From the NCBI GenBank assembly GCA_946885845.1, contig CAMPHJ010000029.1, forward strand, positions 1 to 22,776: 22,776 nt of DNA, written 5' to 3'. The stretch is from an uncultured Sphingobium sp. Lineage in GTDB: Bacteria; Pseudomonadota; Alphaproteobacteria; Sphingomonadales; Sphingomonadaceae. Shown here piece by piece: positions 14,206-22,776 of the stretch (position 1 is the stretch's first letter; every line of letters begins with the position of its first letter). The translations under genes were made by a program, and so were the position numbers. Below the pieces are notes generated by a model. That model was not told the DNA's origin, made no database searches, and saw only the letters and a program-made list of their open reading frames with translations.

Positions 14206-16584
14206 TTGAAGAATCTTCTTCATATTCGTCATTTTTTGATGGCATCTAGCGTCTTAGCCATGGCCACGCCCGCATTCGCGCAGGAGGGCGACCTGCAGCA
14301 GGAGGCTGGACTCAACGATATTGTCGTCACGGCGCAGCGGCGCGAAGAAAGCCTTCAGAGCGTACCAGTCGCAGTGACCGCGTTCGGCACGGAGCAGCTT
14401 GAACAGTTGCGCATCACCAATGTGCGCAGGCTCGATGCTCTGGCGCCGGGGCTGCAGGTGACGACGCGAGGCCAGCAATCGAGCGTCACAGTGGCAATCC
14501 GCGGGATCACGTCAGGGGTTGCCAACAACTCCGTCGATCCCAAAGTCGGCATCTATGTCGACGGCGTGTATGTCGGCCGCTCTGTCGGTTCACTGTTCGA
14601 TCTGGCTGACATTCAGCGGGTGGAGGTGTTGCGCGGCCCGCAAGGAACCTTGTTCGGCCGCAATGCCACGAGCGGCGCACTTAACATCACGACGGCCGAT
14701 CCCAAGGGCGAATGGGGGGTGAACGCCAATCTGTCCTACGGAAACTACAATGCGTTCCGGGGTAAGGTCACGCTCGACCTTCCTGCCTTTGGACCGTTCT
14801 CTGCAAGGCTTTCCTATCTGCACGATCAGATCGACGGCGATGTCGAAAATCTTCTCGCAGGGCGGACCATTGACCTGAGACTAAGGGAGCCGAGTTTCGG
14901 CGTCTTCCGTTACGGTAAAGATCTGGGCATGACGAATGTCGATGGCGTGCAGGCGAGCATCAAAGGTGACTTTGGAAATCTGGTCGCAACCTATCGCTTC
15001 GACTATACTGATAGCCAATCCTTGGGCCGCGCGATCCAGACTTTCGGCGTCATCCCGGATTCGACGGGTGCCCTTTTGTCGGGGATTATCGCTTTCCAGC
15101 CTCTATTTGGCGGCATAACGAATATCTCGCCCCGCCGCCTGGATGCAGTGGCCAATGCCAGCAGCAAGGAACATGTCATCACCCAAGGGCACAGCCTTAC
15201 CTTGGCCCTTCAGGCGACCGACAATTTCTCCGTGAAGAGCATTTCTGCTTACCGCAAGCTAGATCAGAAACCCTACATCTATGATCTTGGCGGAACCGGT
15301 GGTAACCGCTTCACTTTCGCGCAACTTAGCGCCTTGCTCGGCCGGAACGTTGCGGGTGTGCTGGATCCGGCCAACGCTCCCGGACCCAATGACAGCTTCT
15401 TCTCGCTGCTCACTGCCCGGACGACGCAGCAGAAGCAGTTCAGCCAGGAAGTGCAGTTTCAGCTGGCCACCGACCTGTTCGATCTAACGGCTGGCCTCTT
15501 CTATTTTCATGAAAAGTCACCGGCTAAGGACGTCTTGGGGACGTTCCAGCCGGTTGACGACGGTGTTGTCATTCCACTCCCGGGATTAGACAGCCCATTT
15601 GGCAACGGTCTGACCAGCACGGTCGCCATCAATGATTCAATGGCGGGGTATGGCCAGCTAACCTGGCACGTCACGCCGACTTTCGATCTGACCGGCGGGC
15701 TGCGCTATACGATCGATGACCGTGAACTCGACATCAAGGCGATCACTGGAGGGCAGGGCGGCAGTCTTGGCGTTGGGCGGTACAAGGCTTCTTATGAAAA
15801 GCTGAACTACACCGCCATCGCGAACTGGCGCCCGTCCAGCAGATTGACCGCCTATGCGAAGGTCGCCACGGGATATGTCTCCGGCGGCATCTTGAGCGGC
15901 ATCCCGTACGAACCCGAGACTCTTCAATCTTTTGAAGTCGGATTAAAGTCGATTCTGTTCGACAACAGAATGCGAGCCAATATAGCCGGTTTCTACAACA
16001 AATATCGTGGCTTACAGGTGCAGCAGTTCGTCAACGGGCGGCAGCGTTTCGACAATGCAGGGAAGGCTACGATCAAAGGCATCGAGGCCGAGACGGAGAT
16101 CGTTCCCTTCGCTGGCCTAACCTTGAGCGGAAATGTCAGCTATACCGATTTCGACTATAAGGAGTTCATTATCAATGGCGTCGATATCGCGGACGAATCA
16201 CGCCCCGTGTTCCTGTCGAAATGGACCGCCCGTGGTTCGGTGAACTATTCTGCGCCAGAGTTCACGAACGGCAGCTATATCAGTGCCCGCGTCGATGTGA
16301 CCTATAAGAGCAAGCACTATTTTTTGCAGCGCCCGATCCGCGAAGCCGCAACGGGCGCGATCTCGCCTCTCGAACAATATGATGGTGTGCCCGCCCGGAC
16401 GGTCGTGGACGCCCGTCTGGGGCTGATGGATGTTCCCGTCGGGGGAGGCAAGGTGAGCTTGTCGGCATTCGGCCAGAACATCTTCAACGAGCGCTTCAAT
16501 CCCTATGGCGTATCCGTGCTTCAGTTGGTCACCGCCTATGATCGGGGTAGGACGTACGGCATCGAACTCGGTGCAAAATTCTAG
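14206..16584 (+). CDS. TonB-dependent outer-membrane receptor
   Basis: A 792-residue outer-membrane beta-barrel that imports ligands with energy from TonB. Residues 1-25 are a signal peptide ending AFA before QEG. LNDIVVTAQ is the TonB-box region. The plug follows (QSVPVAVTAF, ALAPGLQV, VYVDGVYVGR type segments, VEVLRGPQGTLFGRNATSGALN). The rest alternates like barrel strands and ends YGIELGAKF with a terminal Phe, as barrel proteins do. The start is a TTG at 14206, with GAGGGG upstream; an ATG at 14239 would cut the signal peptide's charged end. It has its own copy of the shared promoter module, so it is probably induced with the catabolic operons. The plug family suits hydrophobic or aromatic substrates as well as siderophores. 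Confidence 0.92.
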   Translation: MKNLLHIRHFLMASSVLAMATPAFAQEGDLQQEAGLNDIVVTAQRREESLQSVPVAVTAFGTEQLEQLRITNVRRLDALAPGLQVTTRGQQSSVTVAIRGITSGVANNSVDPKVGIYVDGVYVGRSVGSLFDLADIQRVEVLRGPQGTLFGRNATSGALNITTADPKGEWGVNANLSYGNYNAFRGKVTLDLPAFGPFSARLSYLHDQIDGDVENLLAGRTIDLRLREPSFGVFRYGKDLGMTNVDGVQASIKGDFGNLVATYRFDYTDSQSLGRAIQTFGVIPDSTGALLSGIIAFQPLFGGITNISPRRLDAVANASSKEHVITQGHSLTLALQATDNFSVKSISAYRKLDQKPYIYDLGGTGGNRFTFAQLSALLGRNVAGVLDPANAPGPNDSFFSLLTARTTQQKQFSQEVQFQLATDLFDLTAGLFYFHEKSPAKDVLGTFQPVDDGVVIPLPGLDSPFGNGLTSTVAINDSMAGYGQLTWHVTPTFDLTGGLRYTIDDRELDIKAITGGQGGSLGVGRYKASYEKLNYTAIANWRPSSRLTAYAKVATGYVSGGILSGIPYEPETLQSFEVGLKSILFDNRMRANIAGFYNKYRGLQVQQFVNGRQRFDNAGKATIKGIEAETEIVPFAGLTLSGNVSYTDFDYKEFIINGVDIADESRPVFLSKWTARGSVNYSAPEFTNGSYISARVDVTYKSKHYFLQRPIREAATGAISPLEQYDGVPARTVVDARLGLMDVPVGGGKVSLSAFGQNIFNERFNPYGVSVLQLVTAYDRGRTYGIELGAKF

Positions 16585-16589
16585 GCGCA

Positions 16590-16978
16590 TCGCAGGTCGA
16601 GATGGCCAAGGCATAGCCCTATAGTCGCAAGCGCTGGATCGCGCTGATGCGCTTCCTCGATGATGGGCGCTTGGGGGACCGGCAACAATCGCGGAGCGGC
16701 CACGTGCTGTGTGGCCTTCGGTCGTTAAACTGGCCGGTGGCCGACTCAACGACGGGTGGCGATCAAGCGGCGGCCATCTACTAGGTCATCGAGACCGCAA
16801 AACTCGATGACCTCGAACCACATGCCTAGATCGCTCAGTTATCGCCAAAAATGCTAGCAACTGGCCTGCTGCCCGCTGGGATGAACTCTTGCCGTTAAAC
16901 TGGCGGTCAGATCAGCAGCCGATCACCAAAGCCGCCCAATTTGCGGCTTTCAGCCTACGCTTACGCCGCGACGCTTAG
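16590..16978 (+). pseudogene. IS66-family transposase (TnpC) C-terminal remnant
   Basis: Translating across frames gives pieces of the IS66 TnpC C-terminus in order: RWIALMRFLDDGRL at 16632, a GGD...AAAIY segment, then VIETAKLDDLEPHA, and RWDELLPLNW ending near 16903. Stops interrupt it (a TAG in place of Ser after IY, a TAG in place of Trp, a TAA after FGR) and small deletions shift the frame at least twice. Only about 110 codons remain of a protein near 520 residues, and no terminal inverted repeats were found. It begins a few bases after the receptor's stop. It marks an old insertion at the island's right end. Confidence 0.75.
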
Positions 16979-17327
16979 ATGCCTGGTAAAGGCAAACGCC
17001 CGGAATGGTGAACATTGAAGCTGCGGCCGTTCGCCTCACTGCCGCTAGACGGCCCATATCGGTCAGGGGTCGACGCCGCTAGGGCGGCAGCTTCCTCAAC
17101 CGCCGCCATTCTCCTTTCGGCTGGGTCCAGGCGATCAGCGATCAGAAGCTGCGCGCCAGTGCCCCTTATTCAGCAGCGTCTGGACAGGTCCAAATGGGTC
17201 CGTCATAACGTGATCAAGCTGGTGGCTTGATGGCCAGCAGAGATGGCCGTGGGAACGTGTGTGAGAAAGCTTCGGCGGTTCTAAAGGGAACGCAGGATAT
17301 TAACCGCTTTTAGCTTGAAAATACTGT
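16979..17327. other. Gene-free right end of the island
   Basis: No frame in this stretch gives a protein I recognise. A 71-codon plus frame at 17015-17230 is rich in Arg, Ala and Ser without domain features and is probably chance. The stretch may be further debris from the IS66 element or from island cargo lost earlier. Confidence 0.4.
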
Positions 17328-17344
17328 TCCCCCCCTCTCCGCCA
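17328..17344 (+). repeat. attR: imperfect copy of the tRNA-Ser 3' end
   Basis: TCCCCCCCTCTCCGCCA matches tRNA-Ser bases 39-55 in 16 of 17 positions, in the same orientation. No tRNA structure surrounds it, as expected of the distal junction. Native chromosome should resume after it. The next 211 bases before tRNA-Leu hold no convincing gene; a 64-codon minus frame at 17350-17544 has no recognisable features. Confidence 0.7.
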
Positions 17345-17555
17345 CTTGATCATCCAGCCTGATCCAAGATTGTCCGATCCCGGTTTAAGTGAAGCGGCGA
17401 ATTCGACCGATAATTTGGGCATGTCGGGTCAGAGAACCGGTAGCGGAAAGTGTCTTTGGCTTCACAATCTGGAATAGCGCCTCGAACGGTCGCAGAATTG
17501 TGCGGTTTTCCCCGCCAAGGGGAATATAACATTATTCCAGACATTTAACACTGAT

Positions 17556-17642
17556 TGGTGCGGTCGAGAAGACTCGAACTTCCACGGCCTTTCGGCCACA
17601 ACGACCTCAACGTTGCGCGTCTACCAGTTCCGCCACGACCGC
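17556..17642 (-). tRNA. tRNA-Leu(GAG)
   Basis: Read on the minus strand, the 87-base gene begins GCGGTCG and ends CGACCGC-A-CCA, giving a perfect 7-bp acceptor stem with encoded CCA. The anticodon stem CAACG/CGTTG closes the loop TTGAGGT, so the anticodon is GAG. A long variable arm (GTGGCC-GAAA-GGCCGT region) is typical of leucine tRNA. The T loop TTCGAGT is normal. Confidence 0.95.
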
Positions 17643-17775
17643 ACATCTAAAGGGAAACCGGCGAGGCCGGCACCTGGTAGGAGGCGGCCCTTAGCAAAGG
17701 CTCTCATGGCATGCAACAACCTATCTTCCTGTGCGTTTTCTTTTCCACATCAGCAATCACCGGGGCGGAGCAGCG

Positions 17776-18273
17776 ATGGAGGATGTCGGCATGTCGGCCC
17801 GATTTTGGTTATTCAGCATGGCAAGCGTCGGCGCGGCTCTGGTCGGCGGGTTGAGCCTTGGGCTTTACGCCACGACATCGCCGCGGGCGGCGGTCGCGGA
17901 ATATGACGCTGGCAGCTCCGTTGTTGAAGAAGCGCATATGGCTTCACTGGACATGATGGCGCTGAATGGCCCGCAGGAGGTCAAATGCACGGGGTGCGGA
18001 CCGACACTTGCAGAACGGCAGTTCCATGCCGCGTCAGCCTCCTGGGACGGCTATGACGATGCGACCGTGCGGGATTATGACGGGCAGGAACCAGGCCAGC
18101 CAGAGGACTTGCTGGCCGATTTAGACCGCCCCATGCATTCTCCGGCACATCAACTGCCTGAGGAAATAGAGCGATTTGCAAATGGCGATGGCCTTGCGCC
18201 GTACCCTGTGCGGGTCGCCCAAGGGGTTGCCACCCCGCACGGGCAGTTACAGCCGTCGATCGCGGTTCCCTGA
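17776..18273 (+). CDS. Membrane-anchored hypothetical protein
   Basis: A 165-residue protein of unknown function. Residues about 9-30 (FWLFSMASVGAALVGGLSLG) form one membrane-spanning or uncleaved signal segment. The rest is acidic and soluble, probably periplasmic. A KCTGCGPTLAERQ motif stands out: two cysteines three residues apart in a conserved-looking patch, which could bind metal or form a disulfide. The C-terminal half is Pro/Asp/Glu rich and probably disordered. ATG 17776 was chosen because GGAG lies five bases upstream; a start at 17731 would add 15 residues. It is transcribed toward gltB and lies outside the island. Confidence 0.7.
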   Translation: MEDVGMSARFWLFSMASVGAALVGGLSLGLYATTSPRAAVAEYDAGSSVVEEAHMASLDMMALNGPQEVKCTGCGPTLAERQFHAASASWDGYDDATVRDYDGQEPGQPEDLLADLDRPMHSPAHQLPEEIERFANGDGLAPYPVRVAQGVATPHGQLQPSIAVP

Positions 18274-18277
18274 GCGA

Positions 18278-18341
18278 ATTCGGCCTTGTTAAATGCCCCC
18301 CCCACCCCGCGAAAGTGAGGGAGCGATCAACAAGGCCGAAT
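18278..18341. terminator. 13-bp inverted repeat between convergent genes, possible bidirectional terminator
   Basis: ATTCGGCCTTGTT at 18278-18290 is perfectly complementary to AACAAGGCCGAAT at 18329-18341, with a 38-base loop. The loop holds a weaker C-rich/G-rich inner stem. It sits between two genes that end toward each other, where a shared terminator is expected. There is no T-run, so intrinsic termination is not proven. Confidence 0.5.
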
Positions 18342-18351
18342 GTGACATCCC

Positions 18352-21300
18352 TTACTCGGCGGCAACAACCACTGGTGTGTCGCTCAACGGGTAAGTCAGG
18401 CGGTTTATCATTTCCTTCGGGCAGACCTGCCAGAAATAACGCCGCCAGCGATCCCAATCATCAAGGATCGTATTAGACCATTTGCTGTCGGTGGTAACCG
18501 CATGTTCGGCGATCAGGGCCTTGAGCTGTGCTTCCCAATGGGCGCTGTCGAGCCGCTGCCAGACAATGCTTTCCGGGTTGGCCCGCGTGCCAAAACTGCC
18601 ATCCTCGTCCAGGATGAAGGCCATGCCGCCGGTCATGCCTGCGCCGAAGTTCGCGCCAGTGCGCCCCAGGATCACCGCCGTGCCGCCGGTCATATATTCG
18701 CAGCCATTGGCGCCGCAGCCTTCGACGACCACCTGCGCGCCCGAATTGCGCACGGCGAAGCGTTCGCCCGCCTGGCCAGCCGCGAACAGCTTACCCGCTG
18801 TCGCACCATATAGGACGGTGTTGCCGATGATGGTGTTATCCTTGCTCGCCAGCGGCGAGGAAACGGTCGTGCGCACGACAATGGTGCCGCCCGACAGGCC
18901 CTTGCCAACATAGTCGTTGGCGTCGCCAAAGACTTCCAGCGTAATGCCCTTGCACAGGAACGCGCCCAGCGACTGACCCGCCGACCCGCGCAGCCGCACG
19001 GTCAGGTGCCCGTCTGCCAGTGTCGACATGCCGAAACGTTCCGTGACGGCAGCGGACAGGCGGGTGCCCACGGCACGATGCGTATTGCGGACCGTATAGG
19101 TCAGCTGCATCTTCTCGCCCCGTTCGAAGACGGCCTTGGCATCGCGCATCATCTGCGCGTCCAGGCTGTCGGGCACTTCGTTGCGCCATTCGGTCAGGCT
19201 GAAGCGCCGCTGGTCATCGGGCGCATCCACCTTGGCCAAAATCGGGTTGAGATCGAGGTCGTCCAGATGCTCGGCGCCACGGTTGATCTGCTTGAGCAGT
19301 TCGGTGCGGCCGATCACCTCGTCGAGGCTGCGATAGCCCAGGCGCGCCAGGATTTCGCGTACTTCCTCGGCGATGAAGGTCATGAGGTTGATGACCTTCT
19401 CCGGCGTGCCGGTGAACTTCTCGCGCAGCTTTTCATCCTGCACGCAGACGCCCACGGGGCAGGTGTTGCTGTGGCACTGGCGCACCATGATGCAGCCCAT
19501 GGCTACCAGCGATAGCGTGCCGATGCCGAACTCTTCGGCACCCAGGATCGCTGCGATCACGATGTCGCGGCCAGTCTTGAGGCCGCCGTCCGTGCGCAGC
19601 TTCACCCGATGGCGCAGACCGTTCAGCGTCAGCACCTGATTGGCTTCCGACAGGCCCATTTCCCAAGGCGTGCCCGCATATTTGATCGATGTCTGCGGCG
19701 ATGCGCCGGTGCCGCCGACATGGCCCGCGATCAGGATGACGTCGGCATGCGCCTTCGCGACGCCCGCCGCCACCGTGCCGATGCCCGCCTGGCTCACCAG
19801 CTTGACGCAGACCCGCGCGCGCGGGTTGATCATCTTGCAGTCGTAGATGAGCTGCGCCAGATCCTCGATCGAATAGATGTCATGATGCGGCGGCGGTGAA
19901 ATCAGCATCACGCCGGGCGTCGAATGGCGCAGTCGCGCGATGAACTCGGTGACCTTGAAACCGGGGAGCTGGCCACCTTCGCCGGGCTTCGCGCCCTGTG
20001 CGACCTTGATCTCGATTTCCTCGGCGCTGCCCAGATATTCGGCATGAACGCCAAAGCGGCCGGACGCTATCTGCTTGATCACCGAATTGGCGTTATCGCC
20101 ATTTTCATAGGGCTTGAAGCGGGTCGCGTCCTCGCCGCCTTCGCCCGAAACAGCCTTCGCGCCAATGCGATTCATTGCGATTGCCAGCGTTTCATGCGCT
20201 TCGGGCGAGAGCGCGCCTAGCGACATGCCCGGCGTGACGAAGCGCTTGCGGATTTCGGTGGTTGCCTCGACCTCGTCGATCGGCACGGCTTCGCGGGCGA
20301 AGTTGAACTCCAGCAGATCGCGCAGATAGACCGGCGGCAGGTCGCGCACGCCGCGCGCAAATTGCAGATAGGTTGAATAGCTGTCGGTCCCGACCGCCGT
20401 CTGCAACAGGTGCATCAGCTGCGCGGAATAGGCGTGGCTCTCCCCCCCATTGCGTTGACGATAGAAGCCGCCAACCGGCAGGCGCACGACCGCGCTGTCA
20501 TAGGCCGTCTCGTGCCGCAGCACGGCATTATGATGCAGCGACGCATAGCCTTCGCCCGAAATTTTCGCGGGCATGCCGGGGAAAAGGTCATTGACGAGCG
20601 CGCGGGACAGGCCCACCGCTTCGAAATTATAGCCGCCGCGATAGCTGCTGATGACCGCGATGCCCATTTTGGACATGATCTTCAGCAGACCTTCATTGAT
20701 GGCGGTGCGGAACCGTTCGAAGCAGGCTTCCAGCGTCAAATCGCCGAACAGGCCCCGTGCATGGCGATCCGCAATGCTCGCTTCGGCAAGATAGGCGTTC
20801 ACCGTGGTTGCGCCGACGCCGATCAGCACTGCGAAATAATGCGTGTCCAGCGCTTCGGCGCAGCGCACGTTGATCGATGCATAGCTGCGCAAGCCCTTGC
20901 GGACGAGATGGGTGTGCACAGCCGCTGCGGCCAGAACACCCGCGATGGCGACCTTGCCCGAATTGACATGCTCGTCGGTCAGGAAGATTTCGGTCCGTCC
21001 TTCGCGCACGGCCTGTTCCGCTTCCTCGCGAATGCGGGCGATGGCTGCTCGCAGCTGTTCCTGCCCGCCTTCCGACGAAAAAGTGCAGTCGATTTCCGCT
21101 ACAGCCGGGCCGAAATGCGCCTTCAGCCTGGCCCATTCGGACGAGGTCAGGACAGGCGAATCCAACACCAGCACATGGCTGTTCTGCGCTTCCTGTTCCA
21201 ATATGTTGTGCAGGTTGGAAAAGCGCGTGCGCAGGCTCATCACATGGCGTTCACGCAGGGAATCGATCGGCGGGTTGGTGACCTGGCTGAAATTCTGCCG

Positions 21301-22776
21301 GAAGAAATGGCTGACGGTGCGCGGCTTGTCGGAAATGACGGCCAGCGGCGTGTCGTCGCCCATGGAGCCGATGGCTTCCTTCGCATCCTCGACCATGGGG
21401 GCGAGGATCAACTCCATATCTTCCAGCGTCAGGTTGGCGGCGACCTGGCGGCGTGTAAGTTCCGCCTTGTCCCACTGCGGCAGGCCACCTTGCGCCTGCG
21501 GCAGGTGGTCCATGCGCATGAAGTCCTTGATCAGCTCAGCATAAGGGCGTTCGCCCGCGATCTGGTCCTTGATCTCCCGGTCGTCGTAGAGCACGCCCTC
21601 GGCGAGATCGACTGCGATCATCTGCCCAGGACCCATGCGTCCCTTGCGGACGATGGTGGCTTCGGGGACAACGACCATGCCGGTTTCGGAACCCACGATC
21701 AGCAGATTGTCGCCCGTCAGCGTATAGCGCAGTGGACGCAGCGCGTTGCGATCGACGCCCGCCACGACCCATCGGCCATCGGTCATCGCCAGCGCGGCGG
21801 GGCCGTCCCACGGCTCCATTACGGAGGCGAGATATTCATACATGTCCATGTGCGACTGCGGCGTTTCGTTCGACGCAGCCTGCCATGCTTCGGGCACCAG
21901 CATCAGCTTGGCCGTGGGCGCGTCACGGCCCGAACGGCAGATCGCTTCGAACACGGCGTCCAATGCGGCGGTGTCGGATGCGCCAGCCGGGATCACGGGC
22001 TTTATGTCTTCGGAATGATCGCCGAAGGCCAGCGAAGCCATCTTGATCTCGTGGCTCTTCATCCAGTTCTTGTTGCCGCGAATGGTGTTGATCTCACCAT
22101 TATGCGCCAGCGTGCGGAAAGGCTGGGCCAGCCACCATTGCGGGAAGGTGTTGGTCGAATAGCGTTGGTGGAAAATCGCAACCCGGCTTTCAAAGCGATC
22201 GTCCTGCAGGTCGGGGTAAAATACCGAAAGCGATTCCGCGAGGAACAGCCCCTTGTAGATGATCGACCGGCACGACAGGCTACAGACGTAGAAATCCTGG
22301 ATTTGCGCGGCGATGACCTTCTTCTCGATCCGACGACGGATGAGGTAGAGGTCCTTTTCAAACTCCGCCTGATCGCGCTCTTCGGGCATTGGTCCGGCGA
22401 TCATGATCTGTTCGATTTCAGGCCGCGTGCGCTGCGCCTTTTCACCGATGACCGAAACATCGACGGGCACCTGGCGCCAGCCGTATATGGTGTAGCCTGC
22501 GTCGATGATTTCGCTTTCGACGATGGTGCGGCAGGTTTCCTGCGCGCTCAAATCAGTGCGCGGCAGGAAGATCATGCCGACGGCGAGGCGATTGGGCAGC
22601 GGCTTGTGACCCGAATCGGCGATCGCATCGTCAAAGAAGCGTACGGGCAGGTCGACATGGATGCCCGCGCCGTCGCCGGTTTTGCCATCCGCGTCGACTG
22701 CGCCACGGTGCCATACGGCCTTCAGCGCGTCGATCGCCGAAGCGACGACGCGGCGGCTCGGACGGCCATCCGTCGC
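18352..22776 (-). CDS. gltB: Glutamate synthase (NADPH) large subunit, N-terminus outside window
   Basis: The large subunit transfers the amide nitrogen of glutamine to 2-oxoglutarate, making two glutamates. The frame is open to the window edge, so 1474 residues are visible and about 30-40, including the catalytic N-terminal cysteine, are missing. HRGAVDADGKTGDGAG near the edge belongs to the class II glutaminase domain. The central domain follows, then the FMN/synthase domain (GGEGGEDATRFKP; LISPPPHHDIYSIEDLAQLI). CIMVRQCHSNTC has the C-x5-C-x4-C spacing of the 3Fe-4S cluster (around 19460-19500). The C-terminal beta-helix has the GNTVLYGATAG and TGGTAVILGRTGANF repeats. A start at 22575 would be internal, since upstream codons match the family. 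Core housekeeping gene, outside the island; gltD is expected nearby but not seen. Confidence 0.97.
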   Translation of the reverse strand, partial: ATDGRPSRRVVASAIDALKAVWHRGAVDADGKTGDGAGIHVDLPVRFFDDAIADSGHKPLPNRLAVGMIFLPRTDLSAQETCRTIVESEIIDAGYTIYGWRQVPVDVSVIGEKAQRTRPEIEQIMIAGPMPEERDQAEFEKDLYLIRRRIEKKVIAAQIQDFYVCSLSCRSIIYKGLFLAESLSVFYPDLQDDRFESRVAIFHQRYSTNTFPQWWLAQPFRTLAHNGEINTIRGNKNWMKSHEIKMASLAFGDHSEDIKPVIPAGASDTAALDAVFEAICRSGRDAPTAKLMLVPEAWQAASNETPQSHMDMYEYLASVMEPWDGPAALAMTDGRWVVAGVDRNALRPLRYTLTGDNLLIVGSETGMVVVPEATIVRKGRMGPGQMIAVDLAEGVLYDDREIKDQIAGERPYAELIKDFMRMDHLPQAQGGLPQWDKAELTRRQVAANLTLEDMELILAPMVEDAKEAIGSMGDDTPLAVISDKPRTVSHFFRQNFSQVTNPPIDSLRERHVMSLRTRFSNLHNILEQEAQNSHVLVLDSPVLTSSEWARLKAHFGPAVAEIDCTFSSEGGQEQLRAAIARIREEAEQAVREGRTEIFLTDEHVNSGKVAIAGVLAAAAVHTHLVRKGLRSYASINVRCAEALDTHYFAVLIGVGATTVNAYLAEASIADRHARGLFGDLTLEACFERFRTAINEGLLKIMSKMGIAVISSYRGGYNFEAVGLSRALVNDLFPGMPAKISGEGYASLHHNAVLRHETAYDSAVVRLPVGGFYRQRNGGESHAYSAQLMHLLQTAVGTDSYSTYLQFARGVRDLPPVYLRDLLEFNFAREAVPIDEVEATTEIRKRFVTPGMSLGALSPEAHETLAIAMNRIGAKAVSGEGGEDATRFKPYENGDNANSVIKQIASGRFGVHAEYLGSAEEIEIKVAQGAKPGEGGQLPGFKVTEFIARLRHSTPGVMLISPPPHHDIYSIEDLAQLIYDCKMINPRARVCVKLVSQAGIGTVAAGVAKAHADVILIAGHVGGTGASPQTSIKYAGTPWEMGLSEANQVLTLNGLRHRVKLRTDGGLKTGRDIVIAAILGAEEFGIGTLSLVAMGCIMVRQCHSNTCPVGVCVQDEKLREKFTGTPEKVINLMTFIAEEVREILARLGYRSLDEVIGRTELLKQINRGAEHLDDLDLNPILAKVDAPDDQRRFSLTEWRNEVPDSLDAQMMRDAKAVFERGEKMQLTYTVRNTHRAVGTRLSAAVTERFGMSTLADGHLTVRLRGSAGQSLGAFLCKGITLEVFGDANDYVGKGLSGGTIVVRTTVSSPLASKDNTIIGNTVLYGATAGKLFAAGQAGERFAVRNSGAQVVVEGCGANGCEYMTGGTAVILGRTGANFGAGMTGGMAFILDEDGSFGTRANPESIVWQRLDSAHWEAQLKALIAEHAVTTDSKWSNTILDDWDRWRRYFWQVCPKEMINRLTYPLSDTPVVVAAE

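Noticed and set aside
15247..15253. GCTTACC inside the TonB receptor as a fourth operator half-site
   Set aside because: There is no partner half-site at the 8-bp spacing, and it lies within coding sequence.
16723..16904. A 12-bp direct repeat CGTTAAACTGGC at 16723-16734 and 16893-16904
   Set aside because: Both copies fall at expected Asn-Trp codons of the decayed IS66 transposase (GRxNW and LPLNW), so the match is probably coincidental.

Overview
The window looks like alphaproteobacterial chromosome, most likely a sphingomonad (Sphingobium/Novosphingobium/Sphingomonas type). This rests on the GC-rich coding style, a TonB-dependent receptor with a plug of the kind those bacteria carry in large numbers, a catabolic cluster rich in short-chain dehydrogenases, and the form of the gltB and tRNA genes. 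Genus is not resolved.

Core chromosome lies at both edges. On the left is the 3' half of a tRNA-Ser. On the right are tRNA-Leu(GAG), a small membrane-anchored hypothetical protein and gltB (glutamate synthase large subunit, minus strand, running off the window). Between them sits an integrated island of about 17.3 kb. The last 17 bases of the tRNA-Ser gene (39-55) recur with one mismatch at 17328-17344, as expected of attL and attR. Next to attL is a wrecked P4-type tyrosine integrase that has lost its catalytic half. Next to attR is a decayed IS66-type transposase fragment. The island therefore appears fixed in place.

The cargo is a coherent catabolic regulon in three forward units. Unit 1 (1207-5895) holds a Baeyer-Villiger monooxygenase of the 4-hydroxyacetophenone-monooxygenase type, an esterase of the hormone-sensitive-lipase family and two short-chain dehydrogenases. 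Unit 2 (6052-11694) holds a LuxE-like acyl-activating enzyme, a LuxC-like acyl-CoA reductase, a SnoaL/NTF2-like small protein, an MFS transporter and a third dehydrogenase. Unit 3 (14206-16584) is a TonB-dependent receptor. A LuxR-type regulator and a divergent SMP-30-family lactonase lie between units 2 and 3.

The most interesting signal is a shared promoter module ahead of all three units: TTACC-N8-GGTAAGC followed 17-18 bp later by CTWAGMC. It occurs at 869-913, 5897-5940 and 14030-14074. The geometry matches an activator box next to the -35 region plus a -10-like element, and the island's own LuxR protein is the obvious candidate to bind it. My working model is an island-borne regulon that imports a hydrophobic ketone, alcohol or acid, inserts oxygen beside the carbonyl, hydrolyses the ester or lactone, and interconverts acid, thioester and aldehyde through a LuxE/LuxC pair used outside bioluminescence. 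The substrate cannot be read from the sequence.
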